Origin: Sepiola atlantica
Lineage: Eukaryota > Mollusca > Cephalopoda > Sepiida > Sepiolidae
DNA: 64,000 nt
Direction: 5' to 3'
Assembly (NCBI GenBank): GCA_963556195.1
Contig: OY744546.1
Span: forward strand, 69,296,803 to 69,360,802
Shown: positions 44,101 to 59,100 of the stretch, piece after piece
How positions within the stretch are numbered: position 1 is the stretch's first letter
Layout of the letters: the number at the start of each line of letters is the position of its first letter
Program-made: the position numbers and the translations under genes
The notes under the pieces: model-generated
The model's database searches: none
The model's input: the letters and a program-made list of their open reading frames with translations, nothing else
Told to the model about the DNA's origin: nothing

Positions 44101-47100
44101 TTTTGATAGGATTTTGTAAGTTAAAGTTATCCATTACACTTTCTCCTTTTTGATTAACTATTTATAATAAATTATTAATTGATTTTTATTTTTGTTATTT
44201 TACAAATCCTACATAAAATATTTGCTCAGATGATTTTATTAATTATCTTCTTAAATCACAGTTTCATCTCATAAAGTAATTTTTGATAGGATTTTGTAAG
44301 TTAAATTTATCCATTACATTTTCTCCTTTTTGATTAACTATTTATAATAAATTAATTAATTGATTTTTATTTTTGTAATTTTACAAATCCTACATAAAAT
44401 ATTTGCTCAAATGATTTTATTAATTATCTTCTTAAATCACAGTTTCATCTCATAAAGTAATTTTTGATAGGATTTTGTAAGTTAAATTTATCCATTACAT
44501 TTTCTCCTTTTTGATTAATTATTTATAATAAATTAATTAATTGATTTTTATTTTTGTAATTTTACAAATCCTACATAAAATATTGGCTCAGATGATTTTA
44601 TTAATTATCTTCTTAAATCACAGTTTCATCTCATAAAGTAATTTTTGATAGGATTTTGTAAGTTAAATTTATCCATTACATTTTCTCCTTTTTGATTAAC
44701 TATTTATAATAAATTAATTAATTGATTTTTATTTTTGTAATTTTACAAATCCTACATAAAATATTTGCCTAAATGATTTTATTAATTATCTTCTTAAATC
44801 ACAGTTTCATCTCATAAAGTAATTTTTGATAGGATTTTGTAAGTTAAATTTATCCATTACATTTTCTCCTTTTTGCTTAACTATTTATAATAAATTAATT
44901 AATTGATTTTTATTTTTGTAATTTTACAAATCCTACATTAAATATTTGCTCAAATGATTTTATTAATTATCTTCTTAAATCACAGTTTCATCTCATAAAG
45001 TAATTTTTGATAGGATTTTGTAAGTTAAATTTATCCATTACATTTTCTCCTTTTTGATTAACTATTTATAATAAATTAATTAATTGATTTTTATTTTTGT
45101 AATTTTACAAATCCTACATAAAATATTTGCTCAGATGATTTTATTAATTATCTTCTTAAATCACAGTTTCATCTCATAAAGTAATTTTTGATAGGATTTT
45201 GTAAGTTAAATTTATCAATTACATTTTCTCCTTTTTGATTAACTATTTACAATAAATTAATTAATTGATTTTTATTTTTGTAATTTTACAAATCCTACAT
45301 AAAATATTTGCTCAAATGATTTTATTACTTATCTTCTTAAATCACAGTTTCATCTCATAAAGTAATTTTTGATAGAATTTTGTAAGTTAAATTTATCCAT
45401 TACATTTTCTCCTTTTTGATTAACTATTTACAATAAATTAATTAATTGATTTTTATTTTTGTAATTTTACAAATCCTACATAAAATATTTGCTCAGATGA
45501 TTTTATTAATTATCTTCTTAAATCACAGTTTAATCTCATAAAGTAATTTTTGATAGGATTTTGTAAGTTAAATTTATCCATTACATTTTCTCCTTTTTGA
45601 TTAACTATTTATAATAAATTAATTAATTGATTTTTATTTTTGTAATTTTACAAATCCTACATAAAATATTTGCTCAAATGATTTTATTAATTATCTTCTT
45701 AAATCACAGTTTCATCTCATAAAGTAATTTTTGATAGGATTTTGTAAGTTAAATTTATCCATTACATTTTCTCCTTTTTGATTAACTATTTATAATAAAT
45801 TAATTAATTGATTTTTATTTTTGTAATTTTACAAATCCTACATAAAATATTTGCTCAGATGATTTTATTAATTATCTTCTTAAATCACAGTTTCATCTCA
45901 TAAAGTAATTTTTGATAGGATTTTGTAAGTTAAATTTATCCATTACATTTTCTCCTTTTTTATTAACTATTTATAATAAATTAATTAATTGATTTTTATT
46001 TTTGTAATTTTACAAATCCTACATAAAATATTTGCTCAAATGATTTTATTAATTATCTTCTTAAATCACAGTTTCATCTCATAAAGTAATTTTTGATAGG
46101 ATTTTGTAAGTTAAATTTATCCATTACATTTTCTCCTTTTTGCTTAACTATTTATAATAAATTAATTAATTTTTATTTTTGTAATTTTACAAATCCTACA
46201 TAAAATATTGGCTCAGATGATTTTATTAATTATCTTCTTAAATCACAGTTTCATCTCATAAAGTAATTTTTGATAGGATTTTGTAAGTTAAATTTATCCA
46301 TTACATTTTCTCCTTTTTGATTAACTATTTATAATAAATTAATTAATTGATTTTTATTTTTGTAATTTTACAAATCCTACATAAAATATTTGCCTAAATG
46401 ATTTTATTAATTATCTTCTTAAATCACAGTTTCATCTCATAAAGTAATTTTTGATAGGATTTTGTAAGTTAAATTTATCCATTACATTTTCTCCTTTTTG
46501 CTTAACTATTTATAATAAATTAATTAATTGATTTTTATTTTTGTAATTTTACAAATCCTACATTAAATATTTGCTCAAATGATTTTATTAATTATCTTCT
46601 TAAATCACAGTTTCATCTCATAAAGTAATTTTTGATAGGATTTTGTAAGTTAAATTTATCCATTACATTTTCTCCTTTTTGATTAACTATTTATAATAAA
46701 TTAATTAATTGATTTTTATTTTTGTAATTTTACAAATCCTACATAAAATATTTGCTCAGATGATTTTATTAATTATCTTCTTAAATCACAGTTTCATCTC
46801 ATAAAGTAATTTTTGATAGGATTTTGTAAGTTAAATTTATCAATTACATTTTCTCCTTTTTGATTAACTATTTACAATAAATTAATTAATTGATTTTTAT
46901 TTTTGTAATTTTACAAATCCTACATAAAATATTTGCTCAAATGATTTTATTACTTATCTTCTTAAATCACAGTTTCATCTCATAAAGTAATTTTTGATAG
47001 AATTTTGTAAGTTAAATTTATCCATTACATTTTCTCCTTTTTGATTAACTATTTACAATAAATTAATTAATTGATTTTTATTTTTGTAATTTTACAAATC

Positions 47101-50100
47101 CTACATAAAATATTTGCTCAGATGATTTTATTAATTATCTTCTTAAATCACAGTTTAATCTCATAAAGTAATTTTTGATAGGATTTTGTAAGTTAAATTT
47201 ATCCATTACATTTTCTCCTTTTTGATTAACTATTTATAATAAATTAATTAATTGATTTTTATTTTTGTAATTTTACAAATCCTACATAAAATATTTGCTC
47301 AAATGATTTTATTAATTATCTTCTTAAATCACAGTTTCATCTCATAAAGTAATTTTTGATAGGATTTTGTAAGTTAAATTTATCCATTACATTTTCTCCT
47401 TTTTGATTAACTATTTATAATAAATTAATTAATTGATTTTTATTTTTGTAATTTTACAAATCCTACATAAAATATTTGCTCAGATGATTTTATTAATTAT
47501 CTTCTTAAATCACAGTTTCATCTCATAAAGTAATTTTTGATAGGATTTTGTAAGTTAAATTTATCCATTACATTTTCTCCTTTTTTATTAACTATTTATA
47601 ATAAATTAATTAATTGATTTTTATTTTTGTAATTTTACAAATCCTACATAAAATATTTGCTCAAATGATTTTATTAATTATCTTCTTAAATCACAGTTTC
47701 ATCTCATAAAGTAATTTTTGATAGGATTTTGTAAGTTAAATTTATCCATTACATTTTCTCCTTTTTGCTTAACTATTTACAATAAATTATTAATTGATTT
47801 TTATTTTTGTAATTTTACAAATCCTACATAAAATATTGGCTCAAATGATTTTATTAATTATCTTCTTAAATCACAGTTTCATCTCATAAAGTAATTTTTG
47901 ATAGGATTTTGTAAGTTAAATTTATCCATTACATTTTCTCCTTTTTGATTAACTATTTATAATAAATTAATTGATTTTTATTTTTGTAATTTTACAAATC
48001 CTACATAAAATATTTGCTCAAATGATTTTATTAATTATCTTCTTAAATCACAGTTTCATCTCATAAAGTAATTTTTGATAGGATTTTGTAAGTTAAATTT
48101 ATCCATTACATTTTCTCCTTTTTGATTAACTATTTATAATAAATTAAGTCATTGATTTTTATTTTTGTAATTTTAAAAATCCTACATAAAATATTTGCTC
48201 AAATGATTTTATTAATTATCTTCTTAAATCACAGCTTCATCTCATAAAGTAATTTTTGATAGGATTTTGTAAGTTAAATTTATCCATTACATTTTCTCCT
48301 TTTTGCTTAACTATTTACAATAAATTAATTAATTGATTTTTATTTTTGTAATTTTACAAATCCTACATAAAATATTTGCTCAAATGATTTTATTAATTAT
48401 CTTCTTAAATCACAGTTTCATCTCATAAAGTAATTTTTGATAGAATTTTGTAAGTTAAATTTATCCATTACATTTTCTCCTTTTTGATTAACTATTTATA
48501 ATAAATTATTAATTGATTTTTATTTTTGTAATTTTACAAATCCTACATAAAATATTTGCTCAAATGATTTTATTAATTATCTTCTTAAATCACAGTTTCA
48601 TCTCATAAAGTAATTTTTGATAGGATTTTGTAAGTTAAATTTATCCATTACATTTTCTCCTTTTTGATTAACTATTTATAATAAATTATTAATTGATTTT
48701 TATTTTTGTAATTTTACAAATCCTACATAAAATATTGGCTCAAATGATTTTATTAATTATCTTCTTAAATCACAGTTTCATCTCATAAAGTAATTTTTGA
48801 TAGGATTTTGTAAGTTAAATTTATCCATTACATTTTCTCCTTTTTGATTAACTATTTATAATAAATTATTAATTGATTTTTATTTTTGTAATTTTACAAA
48901 TCCTACATAAAATATTGGCTCAAATGATTTTATTAATTATCTTCTTAAATCACAGTTTCATCTCATAAAGTAATTTTTGATAGGATTTTGTAAGTTAAAT
49001 TTATCCATTACATTTTCTCCTTTTTGATTAACTATTTATAATAAATTATTAATTGATTTTTATTTTTGTAATTTTACAAATCCTACATAAAATATTGGCT
49101 CAAATGATTTTATTAATTATCTTCTTAAATCACAGTTTCATCTCATAAAGTAATTTTTGATAGGATTTTGTAAGTTAAATTTATCCATTACATTTTCTCC
49201 TTTTTGATTAACTATTTATAATAAATTATTAATTGATTTTTATTTTTGTAATTTTACAAATCCTACATAAAATATTGGCTCAAATGATTTTATTAATTAT
49301 CTTCTTAAATCACAGTTTCATCTCATAAAGTAATTTTTGATAGGATTTTGTAAGTTAAATTTATCCATTACATTTTCTCCTTTTTGATTAACTATTTATA
49401 ATAAATTATTCATTGATTTTTATTTTTGTAATTTTACAAATCCTACATAAAATATTGGCTCAAAGTATTTTATTAATTATCTTCTTAAATCACAGTTTCA
49501 TCTCATAAAGTAATTTTTGATAGGATTTTGTAAGTTAAATTTATCCATTACATTTTCTCCTTTTTGATTAACTATTTATAATAAATTATTAATTGATTTT
49601 TATTTTTGTAATTTTACAAATCCTACATAAAATATTGGCTCAAATGATTTTATTAATTATCTTCTTAAATCACAGTTTCATCTCATAAAGTAATTTTTGA
49701 TAGGATTTTGTAAGTTAAAGTTATCCATTACATTTTCTCCTTTTTGATTAACTATTTATAATAAATTATTAATTGATTTTTATTTTTGTTATTTTACAAA
49801 TCCTACATAAAATATTTGCTCAGATGATTTTATTAATTATCTTCTTAAATCACAGTTTCATCTCATAAAGTAATTTTTGATAGGATTTTGTAAGTTAAAT
49901 TTATCCATTACATTTTCTCCTTTTTGATTAACTATTTATAATAAATTAATTAATTGATTTTTATTTTTGTAATTTTACAAATCCTACATAAAATATTTGC
50001 TCAAATGATTTTATTAATTATCTTCTTAAATCACAGTTTCATCTCATAAAGTAATTTTTGATAGGATTTTGTAAGTTAAATTTATCCATTACATTTTCTC

Positions 50101-53100
50101 CTTTTTGATTAACTATTTATAATAAATTAATTAATTGATTTTTATTTTTGTAATTTTACAAATCCTACATAAAATATTTGCTCAAATGATTTTATTAATT
50201 ATCTTCTTAAATCACAGTTTCATCTCATAATGTAATTTTTGATAGGATTTTGTAAGTTAAATTTATCCATTACATTTTCTCCTTTTTGCTTAACTATTTA
50301 TAATAAATTAATTAATTTTTATTTTTGTAATTTTACAAATCCTACATAAAATATTGGCTCAGATGATTTTATTAATTATCTTCTTAAATCACAGTTTCAT
50401 CTCATAAAGTAATTTTTGATAGGATTTTGTAAGTTAAATTTATCCATTACATTTTCTCCTTTTTGATTAACTATTTATAATAAATTAATTAATTGATTTT
50501 TATTTTTGTAATTTTACAAATCCTACATAAAATATTGGCTCAGATGATTTTATTAATTATCTTCTTAAATCACAGTTTCATCTCATAAAGTAATTTTTGA
50601 TAGGATTTTGTAAGTTAAATTTATCCATTACATTTTCTCCTTTTTGATTAACTATTTATAATAAATTAATTAATTGATTTTTATTTTTGTAATTTTACAA
50701 ATCCTACATAAAATATTGGCTCAGATGATTTTATTAATTATCTTCTTAAATCACAGTTTCATCTCATAAAGTAATTTTTGATAGGATTTTGTAAGTTAAA
50801 TTTATCCATTACATTTTCTCCTTTTTGATTAACTATTTATAATAAATTAATTAATTGATTTTTATTTTTGTAATTTTACAAATCCTACATAAAATATTGG
50901 CTCAGATGATTTTATTAATTATCTACTTAAATCACAGTTTCATCTCATAAAGTAATTTTTGATAGGATCTTGTAAGTTAAATTTATCCATTACATTTTCT
51001 CCTTTTTGCTTAACTATTTATAATAAATTAATTAATTGATTTTTATTTTTGTAATTTTACAAATCCTACATAAAATATTGGCTCAGATGATTTTATTAAT
51101 TATCTTCTTAAATCACAGTTTCATCTCATAATGTAATTTTTGATAGGATTTTGTAAGTTAAAGTTATCCATTACATTTTCTCCTTTTTGATTAACTATTT
51201 ATAATAAATTAATTAATTGATTTTTATTTTTGTAATTTTACAAATCCTACATAAAATATTTGCTCAGATGATTTTATTAATTATCTTCTTAAATTACAGT
51301 TTCATCTCATAAAGTAATTTTTGATAGGATTTTGTAAGTTAAATTTATCCATTACATTTTCTCCTTTTTGATTAACAATTTATAATAAATTAATTTATTG
51401 ATTTTTATTTTTGTAATTTTACAAATCCTACATAAAATATTGGCTCAGATGATTTTATTAATTATCTTCTTAAATCACAGTTTCATCTCATAAAGTAATT
51501 TTTGATAGGATTTTGTAAGTTAAAGTTATCCATTACATTTTCTCCTTTTTGATTAACTATTTATAATAAATTATTAATTGATTTTTATTTTTGTAATTTT
51601 ACAAATCCTACATAAAATATTTGCTCAAATGATTTTATTAATTATCTTCTTAAATCACAGTTTCATCTCATAAAGTAATTTTTGATAGGATTTTGTAAGT
51701 TAAATTTATCCATTACATTTTCTCCTTTTTGATTAACTATTTATAATAAATTATTAATTGATTTTTATTTTTGTAATTTTACAAATCCTACATTAAATAT
51801 TTGCTCAAATGATTTTATTAATTATCTTCTTAAATCACAGTTTCATCTCATAAAGTAATTTTTGATAGGATTTTGTAAGTTAAATTTATCCATTACATTT
51901 TCTCCTTTTTGATTAACTATTTATAATAAATTATTAATTGATTTTTATTTTTGTAATTTTACAAATCCTACATAAAATATTGGCTCAAATGATTTTATTA
52001 ATTATCTTCTTAAATCACAGTTTCATCTCATAAAGTAATTTTTGATAGGATTTTGTAAGTTAAATTTATCCATTACATTTTCTCCTTTTTGATTAACTAT
52101 TTATAATAAATTATTAATTGATTTTTATTTTTGTAATTTTACAAATCCTACATAAAATATTGGCTCAAATGATTTTATTAATTATCTTCTTAAATCACAG
52201 TTTCATCTCATAAAGTAATTATTGATAGGATTTTGTAAGTTAAATTTATCCATTACATTTTCTCCTTTTTGATTAACTATTTATAATAAATTATTAATTG
52301 ATTTTTATTTTTGTAATTTTACAAATCCTACATAAAATATTGGCTCAAATGATTTTATTAATTATCTTCTTAAATCACAGTTTCATCTCATAAAGTAATT
52401 TTTGATAGGATTTTGTAAGTTAAATTTATCCATTACATTTTCTCCTTTTTGCTTAACTATTTACAATAAATTATTAATTGATTTTTATTTTTGTAATTTT
52501 ACAAATCCTACATAAAATATTGGCTCAAATGATTTTATTAATTATCTTCTTAAATCACAGTTTCATCTCATAAAGTAATTTTTGATAGGATTTTGTAAGT
52601 TAAATTTATCCATTACATTTTCTCCTTTTTGATTAACTATTTATAATAAATTAATTAATTGATTTTTATTTTTGTTATTTTACAAATCCTACATAAAATA
52701 TTTGCTCAGATGATTTTATTAATTATCTTCTTAAATCACAGTTTCATCTCATAAAGTAATTTTTGATAGGATTTTGTAAGTTAAATTTATCCATTACATT
52801 TTCTCCTTTTTGATTAACTATTTATAATAAATTAATTGATTTTTATTTTTGTAATTTTACAAATCCTACATAAAATATTTGCTCAAATGATTTTATTAAT
52901 TATCTTCTTAAATCACAGTTTCATCTCATAAAGTAATTTTTGATAGGATTTTGTAAGTTAAATTTATCCATTACATTTTCTCCTTTTTGATTAACTATTT
53001 ATAATAAATTAAGTCATTGATTTTTATTTTTGTAATTTTACAAATCCTACATAAAATATTTGCTCAAATGATTTTATTAATTATCTTCTTAAATCACAGC

Positions 53101-56100
53101 TTCATCTCATAAAGTAATTTTTGATAGGATTTTGTAAGTTAAATTTATCCATTACATTTTCTCCTTTTTGCTTAACTATTTACAATAAATTAATTAATTG
53201 ATTTTTATTTTTGTAATTTTACAAATCCTACATAAAATATTTGCTCAAATGATTTTATTAATTATCTTCTTAAATCACAGTTTCATCTCATAAAGTAATT
53301 TTTGATAGAATTTTGTAAGTTAAATTTATCCATTACATTTTCTCCTTTTTGATTAACTATTTATAATAAATTATTAATTGATTTTTATTTTTGTAATTTT
53401 ACAAATCCTACATAAAATATTTGCTCAAATGATTTTATTAATTATCTTCTTAAATCACAGTTTCATCTCATAAAGTAATTTTTGATAGGATTTTGTAAGT
53501 TAAATTTATCCATTACATTTTCTCCTTTTTGATTAACTATTTATAATAAATTATTAATTGATTTTTATTTTTGTAATTTTACAAATCCTACATAAAATAT
53601 TGGCTCAAATGATTTTATTAATTATCTTCTTAAATCACAGTTTCATCTCATAAAGTAATTTTTGATAGGATTTTGTAAGTTAAATTTATCCATTACATTT
53701 TCTCCTTTTTGATTAACTATTTATAATAAATTATTAATTGATTTTTATTTTTGTAATTTTACAAATCCTACATAAAATATTGGCTCAAATGATTTTATTA
53801 ATTATCTTCTTAAATCACAGTTTCATCTCATAAAGTAATTTTTGATAGGATTTTGTAAGTTAAATTTATCCATTACATTTTCTCCTTTTTGATTAACTAT
53901 TTATAATAAATTATTAATTGATTTTTATTTTTGTAATTTTACAAATCCTACATAAAATATTGGCTCAAATGATTTTATTAATTATCTTCTTAAATCACAG
54001 TTTCATCTCATAAAGTAATTTTTGATAGGATTTTGTAAGTTAAATTTATCCATTACATTTTCTCCTTTTTGATTAACTATTTATAATAAATTATTAATTG
54101 ATTTTTATTTTTGTAATTTTACAAATCCTACATAAAATATTGGCTCAAATGATTTTATTAATTATCTTCTTAAATCACAGTTTCATCTCATAAAGTAATT
54201 TTTGATAGGATTTTGTAAGTTAAATTTATCCATTACATTTTCTCCTTTTTGATTAACTATTTATAATAAATTATTCATTGATTTTTATTTTTGTAATTTT
54301 ACAAATCCTACATAAAATATTGGCTCAAAGTATTTTATTAATTATCTTCTTAAATCACAGTTTCATCTCATAAAGTAATTTTTGATAGGATTTTGTAAGT
54401 TAAATTTATCCATTACATTTTCTCCTTTTTGATTAACTATTTATAATAAATTATTAATTGATTTTTATTTTTGTAATTTTACAAATCCTACATAAAATAT
54501 TGGCTCAAATGATTTTATTAATTATCTTCTTAAATCACAGTTTCATCTCATAAAGTAATTTTTGATAGGATTTTGTAAGTTAAAGTTATCCATTACATTT
54601 TCTCCTTTTTGATTAACTATTTATAATAAATTATTAATTGATTTTTATTTTTGTTATTTTACAAATCCTACATAAAATATTTGCTCAGATGATTTTATTA
54701 ATTATCTTCTTAAATCACAGTTTCATCTCATAAAGTAATTTTTGATAGGATTTTGTAAGTTAAATTTATCCATTACATTTTCTCCTTTTTGATTAACTAT
54801 TTATAATAAATTAATTAATTGATTTTTATTTTTGTAATTTTACAAATCCTACATAAAATATTTGCTCAAATGATTTTATTAATTATCTTCTTAAATCACA
54901 GTTTCATCTCATAAAGTAATTTTTGATAGGATTTTGTAAGTTAAATTTATCCATTACATTTTCTCCTTTTTGATTAACTATTTATAATAAATTAATTAAT
55001 TGATTTTTATTTTTGTAATTTTACAAATCCTACATAAAATATTTGCTCAAATGATTTTATTAATTATCTTCTTAAATCACAGTTTCATCTCATAATGTAA
55101 TTTTTGATAGGATTTTGTAAGTTAAATTTATCCATTACATTTTCTCCTTTTTGCTTAACTATTTATAATAAATTAATTAATTTTTATTTTTGTAATTTTA
55201 CAAATCCTACATAAAATATTGGCTCAGATGATTTTATTAATTATCTTCTTAAATCACAGTTTCATCTCATAAAGTAATTTTTGATAGGATTTTGTAAGTT
55301 AAATTTATCCATTACATTTTCTCCTTTTTGATTAACTATTTATAATAAATTAATTAATTGATTTTTATTTTTGTAATTTTACAAATCCTACATAAAATAT
55401 TGGCTCAGATGATTTTATTAATTATCTTCTTAAATCACAGTTTCATCTCATAAAGTAATTTTTGATAGGATTTTGTAAGTTAAATTTATCCATTACATTT
55501 TCTCCTTTTTGATTAACTATTTATAATAAATTAATTAATTGATTTTTATTTTTGTAATTTTACAAATCCTACATAAAATATTGGCTCAGATGATTTTATT
55601 AATTATCTTCTTAAATCACAGTTTCATCTCATAAAGTAATTTTTGATAGGATTTTGTAAGTTAAATTTATCCATTACATTTTCTCCTTTTTGATTAACTA
55701 TTTATAATAAATTAATTAATTGATTTTTATTTTTGTAATTTTACAAATCCTACATAAAATATTGGCTCAGATGATTTTATTAATTATCTACTTAAATCAC
55801 AGTTTCATCTCATAAAGTAATTTTTGATAGGATCTTGTAAGTTAAATTTATCCATTACATTTTCTCCTTTTTGCTTAACTATTTATAATAAATTAATTAA
55901 TTGATTTTTATTTTTGTAATTTTACAAATCCTACATAAAATATTGGCTCAGATGATTTTATTAATTATCTTCTTAAATCACAGTTTCATCTCATAATGTA
56001 ATTTTTGATAGGATTTTGTAAGTTAAAGTTATCCATTACATTTTCTCCTTTTTGATTAACTATTTATAATAAATTAATTAATTGATTTTTATTTTTGTAA

Positions 56101-59100
56101 TTTTACAAATCCTACATAAAATATTTGCTCAGATGATTTTATTAATTATCTTCTTAAATTACAGTTTCATCTCATAAAGTAATTTTTGATAGGATTTTGT
56201 AAGTTAAATTTATCCATTACATTTTCTCCTTTTTGATTAACAATTTATAATAAATTAATTTATTGATTTTTATTTTTGTAATTTTACAAATCCTACATAA
56301 AATATTGGCTCAGATGATTTTATTAATTATCTTCTTAAATCACAGTTTCATCTCATAAAGTAATTTTTGATAGGATTTTGTAAGTTAAAGTTATCCATTA
56401 CATTTTCTCCTTTTTGATTAACTATTTATAATAAATTATTAATTGATTTTTATTTTTGTAATTTTACAAATCCTACATAAAATATTTGCTCAAATGATTT
56501 TATTAATTATCTTCTTAAATCACAGTTTCATCTCATAAAGTAATTTTTGATAGGATTTTGTAAGTTAAATTTATCCATTACATTTTCTCCTTTTTGATTA
56601 ACTATTTATAATAAATTATTAATTGATTTTTATTTTTGTAATTTTACAAATCCTACATTAAATATTTGCTCAAATGATTTTATTAATTATCTTCTTAAAT
56701 CACAGTTTCATCTCATAAAGTAATTTTTGATAGGATTTTGTAAGTTAAATTTATCCATTACATTTTCTCCTTTTTGATTAACTATTTATAATAAATTATT
56801 AATTGATTTTTATTTTTGTAATTTTACAAATCCTACATAAAATATTGGCTCAAATGATTTTATTAATTATCTTCTTAAATCACAGTTTCATCTCATAAAG
56901 TAATTTTTGATAGGATTTTGTAAGTTAAATTTATCCATTACATTTTCTCCTTTTTGATTAACTATTTATAATAAATTATTAATTGATTTTTATTTTTGTA
57001 ATTTTACAAATCCTACATAAAATATTGGCTCAAATGATTTTATTAATTATCTTCTTAAATCACAGTTTCATCTCATAAAGTAATTATTGATAGGATTTTG
57101 TAAGTTAAATTTATCCATTACATTTTCTCCTTTTTGATTAACTATTTATAATAAATTATTAATTGATTTTTATTTTTGTAATTTTACAAATCCTACATAA
57201 AATATTGGCTCAAATGATTTTATTAATTATCTTCTTAAATCACAGTTTCATCTCATAAAGTAATTTTTGATAGGATTTTGTAAGTTAAATTTATCCATTA
57301 CATTTTCTCCTTTTTGATTAACTATTTATAATAAATTAATTAATTGATTTTTATTTTTGTAATTTTACAAATATTACATAAAATATTGGCTCAGATGATT
57401 TTATTAATTATCTTCTTAAATCACAGTTTCATCTCATAAAGTAATTTTTGATAGGATTTTGTAAGTTAAAGTTATCCATTACATTTTCTCCTTTTTGATT
57501 AACTATTTATAATAAATTAATTAATTGATTTTTATTTTTGTAATTTTACAAATATTACATAAAATATTGGCTCAGATGATTTTATTAATTATCTTCTTAA
57601 ATCACAGTTTCATCTCATAAAGTAATTTTTGATAGAATTTTGTAAGTTAAATTTATCCATTACATTTTCTCCTTTTTGATTAACTATTTATAATAAATTA
57701 ATTAATTGATTTTTATTTTTGTAATTTTACAAATCCTACATAAAATATTTGCTCAGATGATTTTATTAATTATCTTCTTAAATCACAGTTTCATCTCATA
57801 ATGTAATTTTTGATAGGATTTTGTAAGTTAAAGTTATCCATTACATTTTCTCCTTTTTGATTAACTATTTATAATAAATTAATTAATTGATTTTTATTTT
57901 TGTAATTTTACAAATCCTACATAAAATATTTGCTCAAATGATTTTATTAATTATCTTCTTAAATCACAGTTTCATCTCATAAAGTAATTTTTGATAGGAT
58001 TTTGTAAGTTAAATTTATCCATTACATTTTCTCCTTTTTGATTAACTATTTATAATAAATTATTAATTGATTTTTATTTTTGTAATTTTACAAATCCTAC
58101 ATAAAATATTGGCTCAAATGATTTTATTAATTATCTTCTTAAATCACAGTTTCATCTCATAAAGTAACACTTTGTAGTTATCTATCTCCTTTTCACGGCG
58201 GGAAGATGTGACACAAGGTCGGGGAAAAGTGGGATTTTGAAACCAGCGCCCTAGAGGAGGAGAACTCTGGCTGAACAAAAATTGACTGGGCAGTTCCCTC
58301 AGCATTCCCCAGTAGAGGCGCCTCAGGCAATTAGCAATACACTAACCCCTTCTCAAAGGGTGAGAAGGTAAAGCCTGGGAGGGTGGACCTCCTAGAACTG
58401 ATCAGGACCATACATAAGACCGACAGCGAATAAGCCATCGTTAAAAATGGCAGACACTCTTGCCGGTTTGATTTCGGTATGAATTCTACTCCTGAAGGGT
58501 TTTACACCCTGAAGAAGTTGCATTGTTTATCTGACACTGATATTTGATTCTGCCTAGCCATTTTTTCTTTTTCTTCCTTCCAACATGTTAAGAAAGACAT
58601 CCTATCATTATTTTTTTTTAATTAATGAGTCACCACAAATCAAAAACAAATGCCACTCAAGGAAACCACATAGTAGACCAAGTAAAAATTATAGACACAG
58701 AAGAATGGTTGAAAGCAAGACATCTCAAAGAAACAGTGCATATGTTAGGTGACAATGGCCTCCTAAGTAGACCTAATATAGAATTTAATACAATATGGGA
58801 ACCATTCATTATAAACAGTAGATTACAAAACCATTACAATAAATAAAATAAATTAATATTCAGATGTCTTTTTGTATATATCTTCTTCAACCAGTTCTAA
58901 ATGATAGTCTTTGTGAGGTTGAAGGTTCAATCCTTGCTACAGGCGATAATAAGTAAAAATAACATAAAAAATTAACCCTTCTACTCGGTCATAGTCGAGG
59001 GAATGAGAACAAGCTAAGAAATAGAGATACAGGATGCTCACCTCCATGTCGCCCCAGTTTTCCACTTCCCAAGCATCGGTTCCAGAATTACCTTCCTGGG

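Larger units (their letters stand above)
40125..58168. repeat. ~180/181 bp satellite array, about 100 monomers, in SCYL1 intron
   Basis: An unbroken tandem array of an AT-rich unit containing GTAATTTTTGATAGGATTTT, TTTATCCATTACATTTTCTCC-like, TTAACTATTTATAATAAATT and TTTTACAAATCCTACATAAA blocks. Monomers are 181 bp with AATTAATTAATTG or 180 bp with AATTATTAATTG. Most differ by only a few bases. Monomer length and AT-richness resemble centromeric satellites, but the array sits between exons B and C of a gene. The left edge follows ordinary sequence and the right edge runs directly into SINE copy 6. Confidence 0.98.

Noticed and set aside
40125..58168. CRISPR-like regular array
   Set aside because: Units are contiguous with no unique spacers, repeat length is ~180 bp and the genome is eukaryotic.
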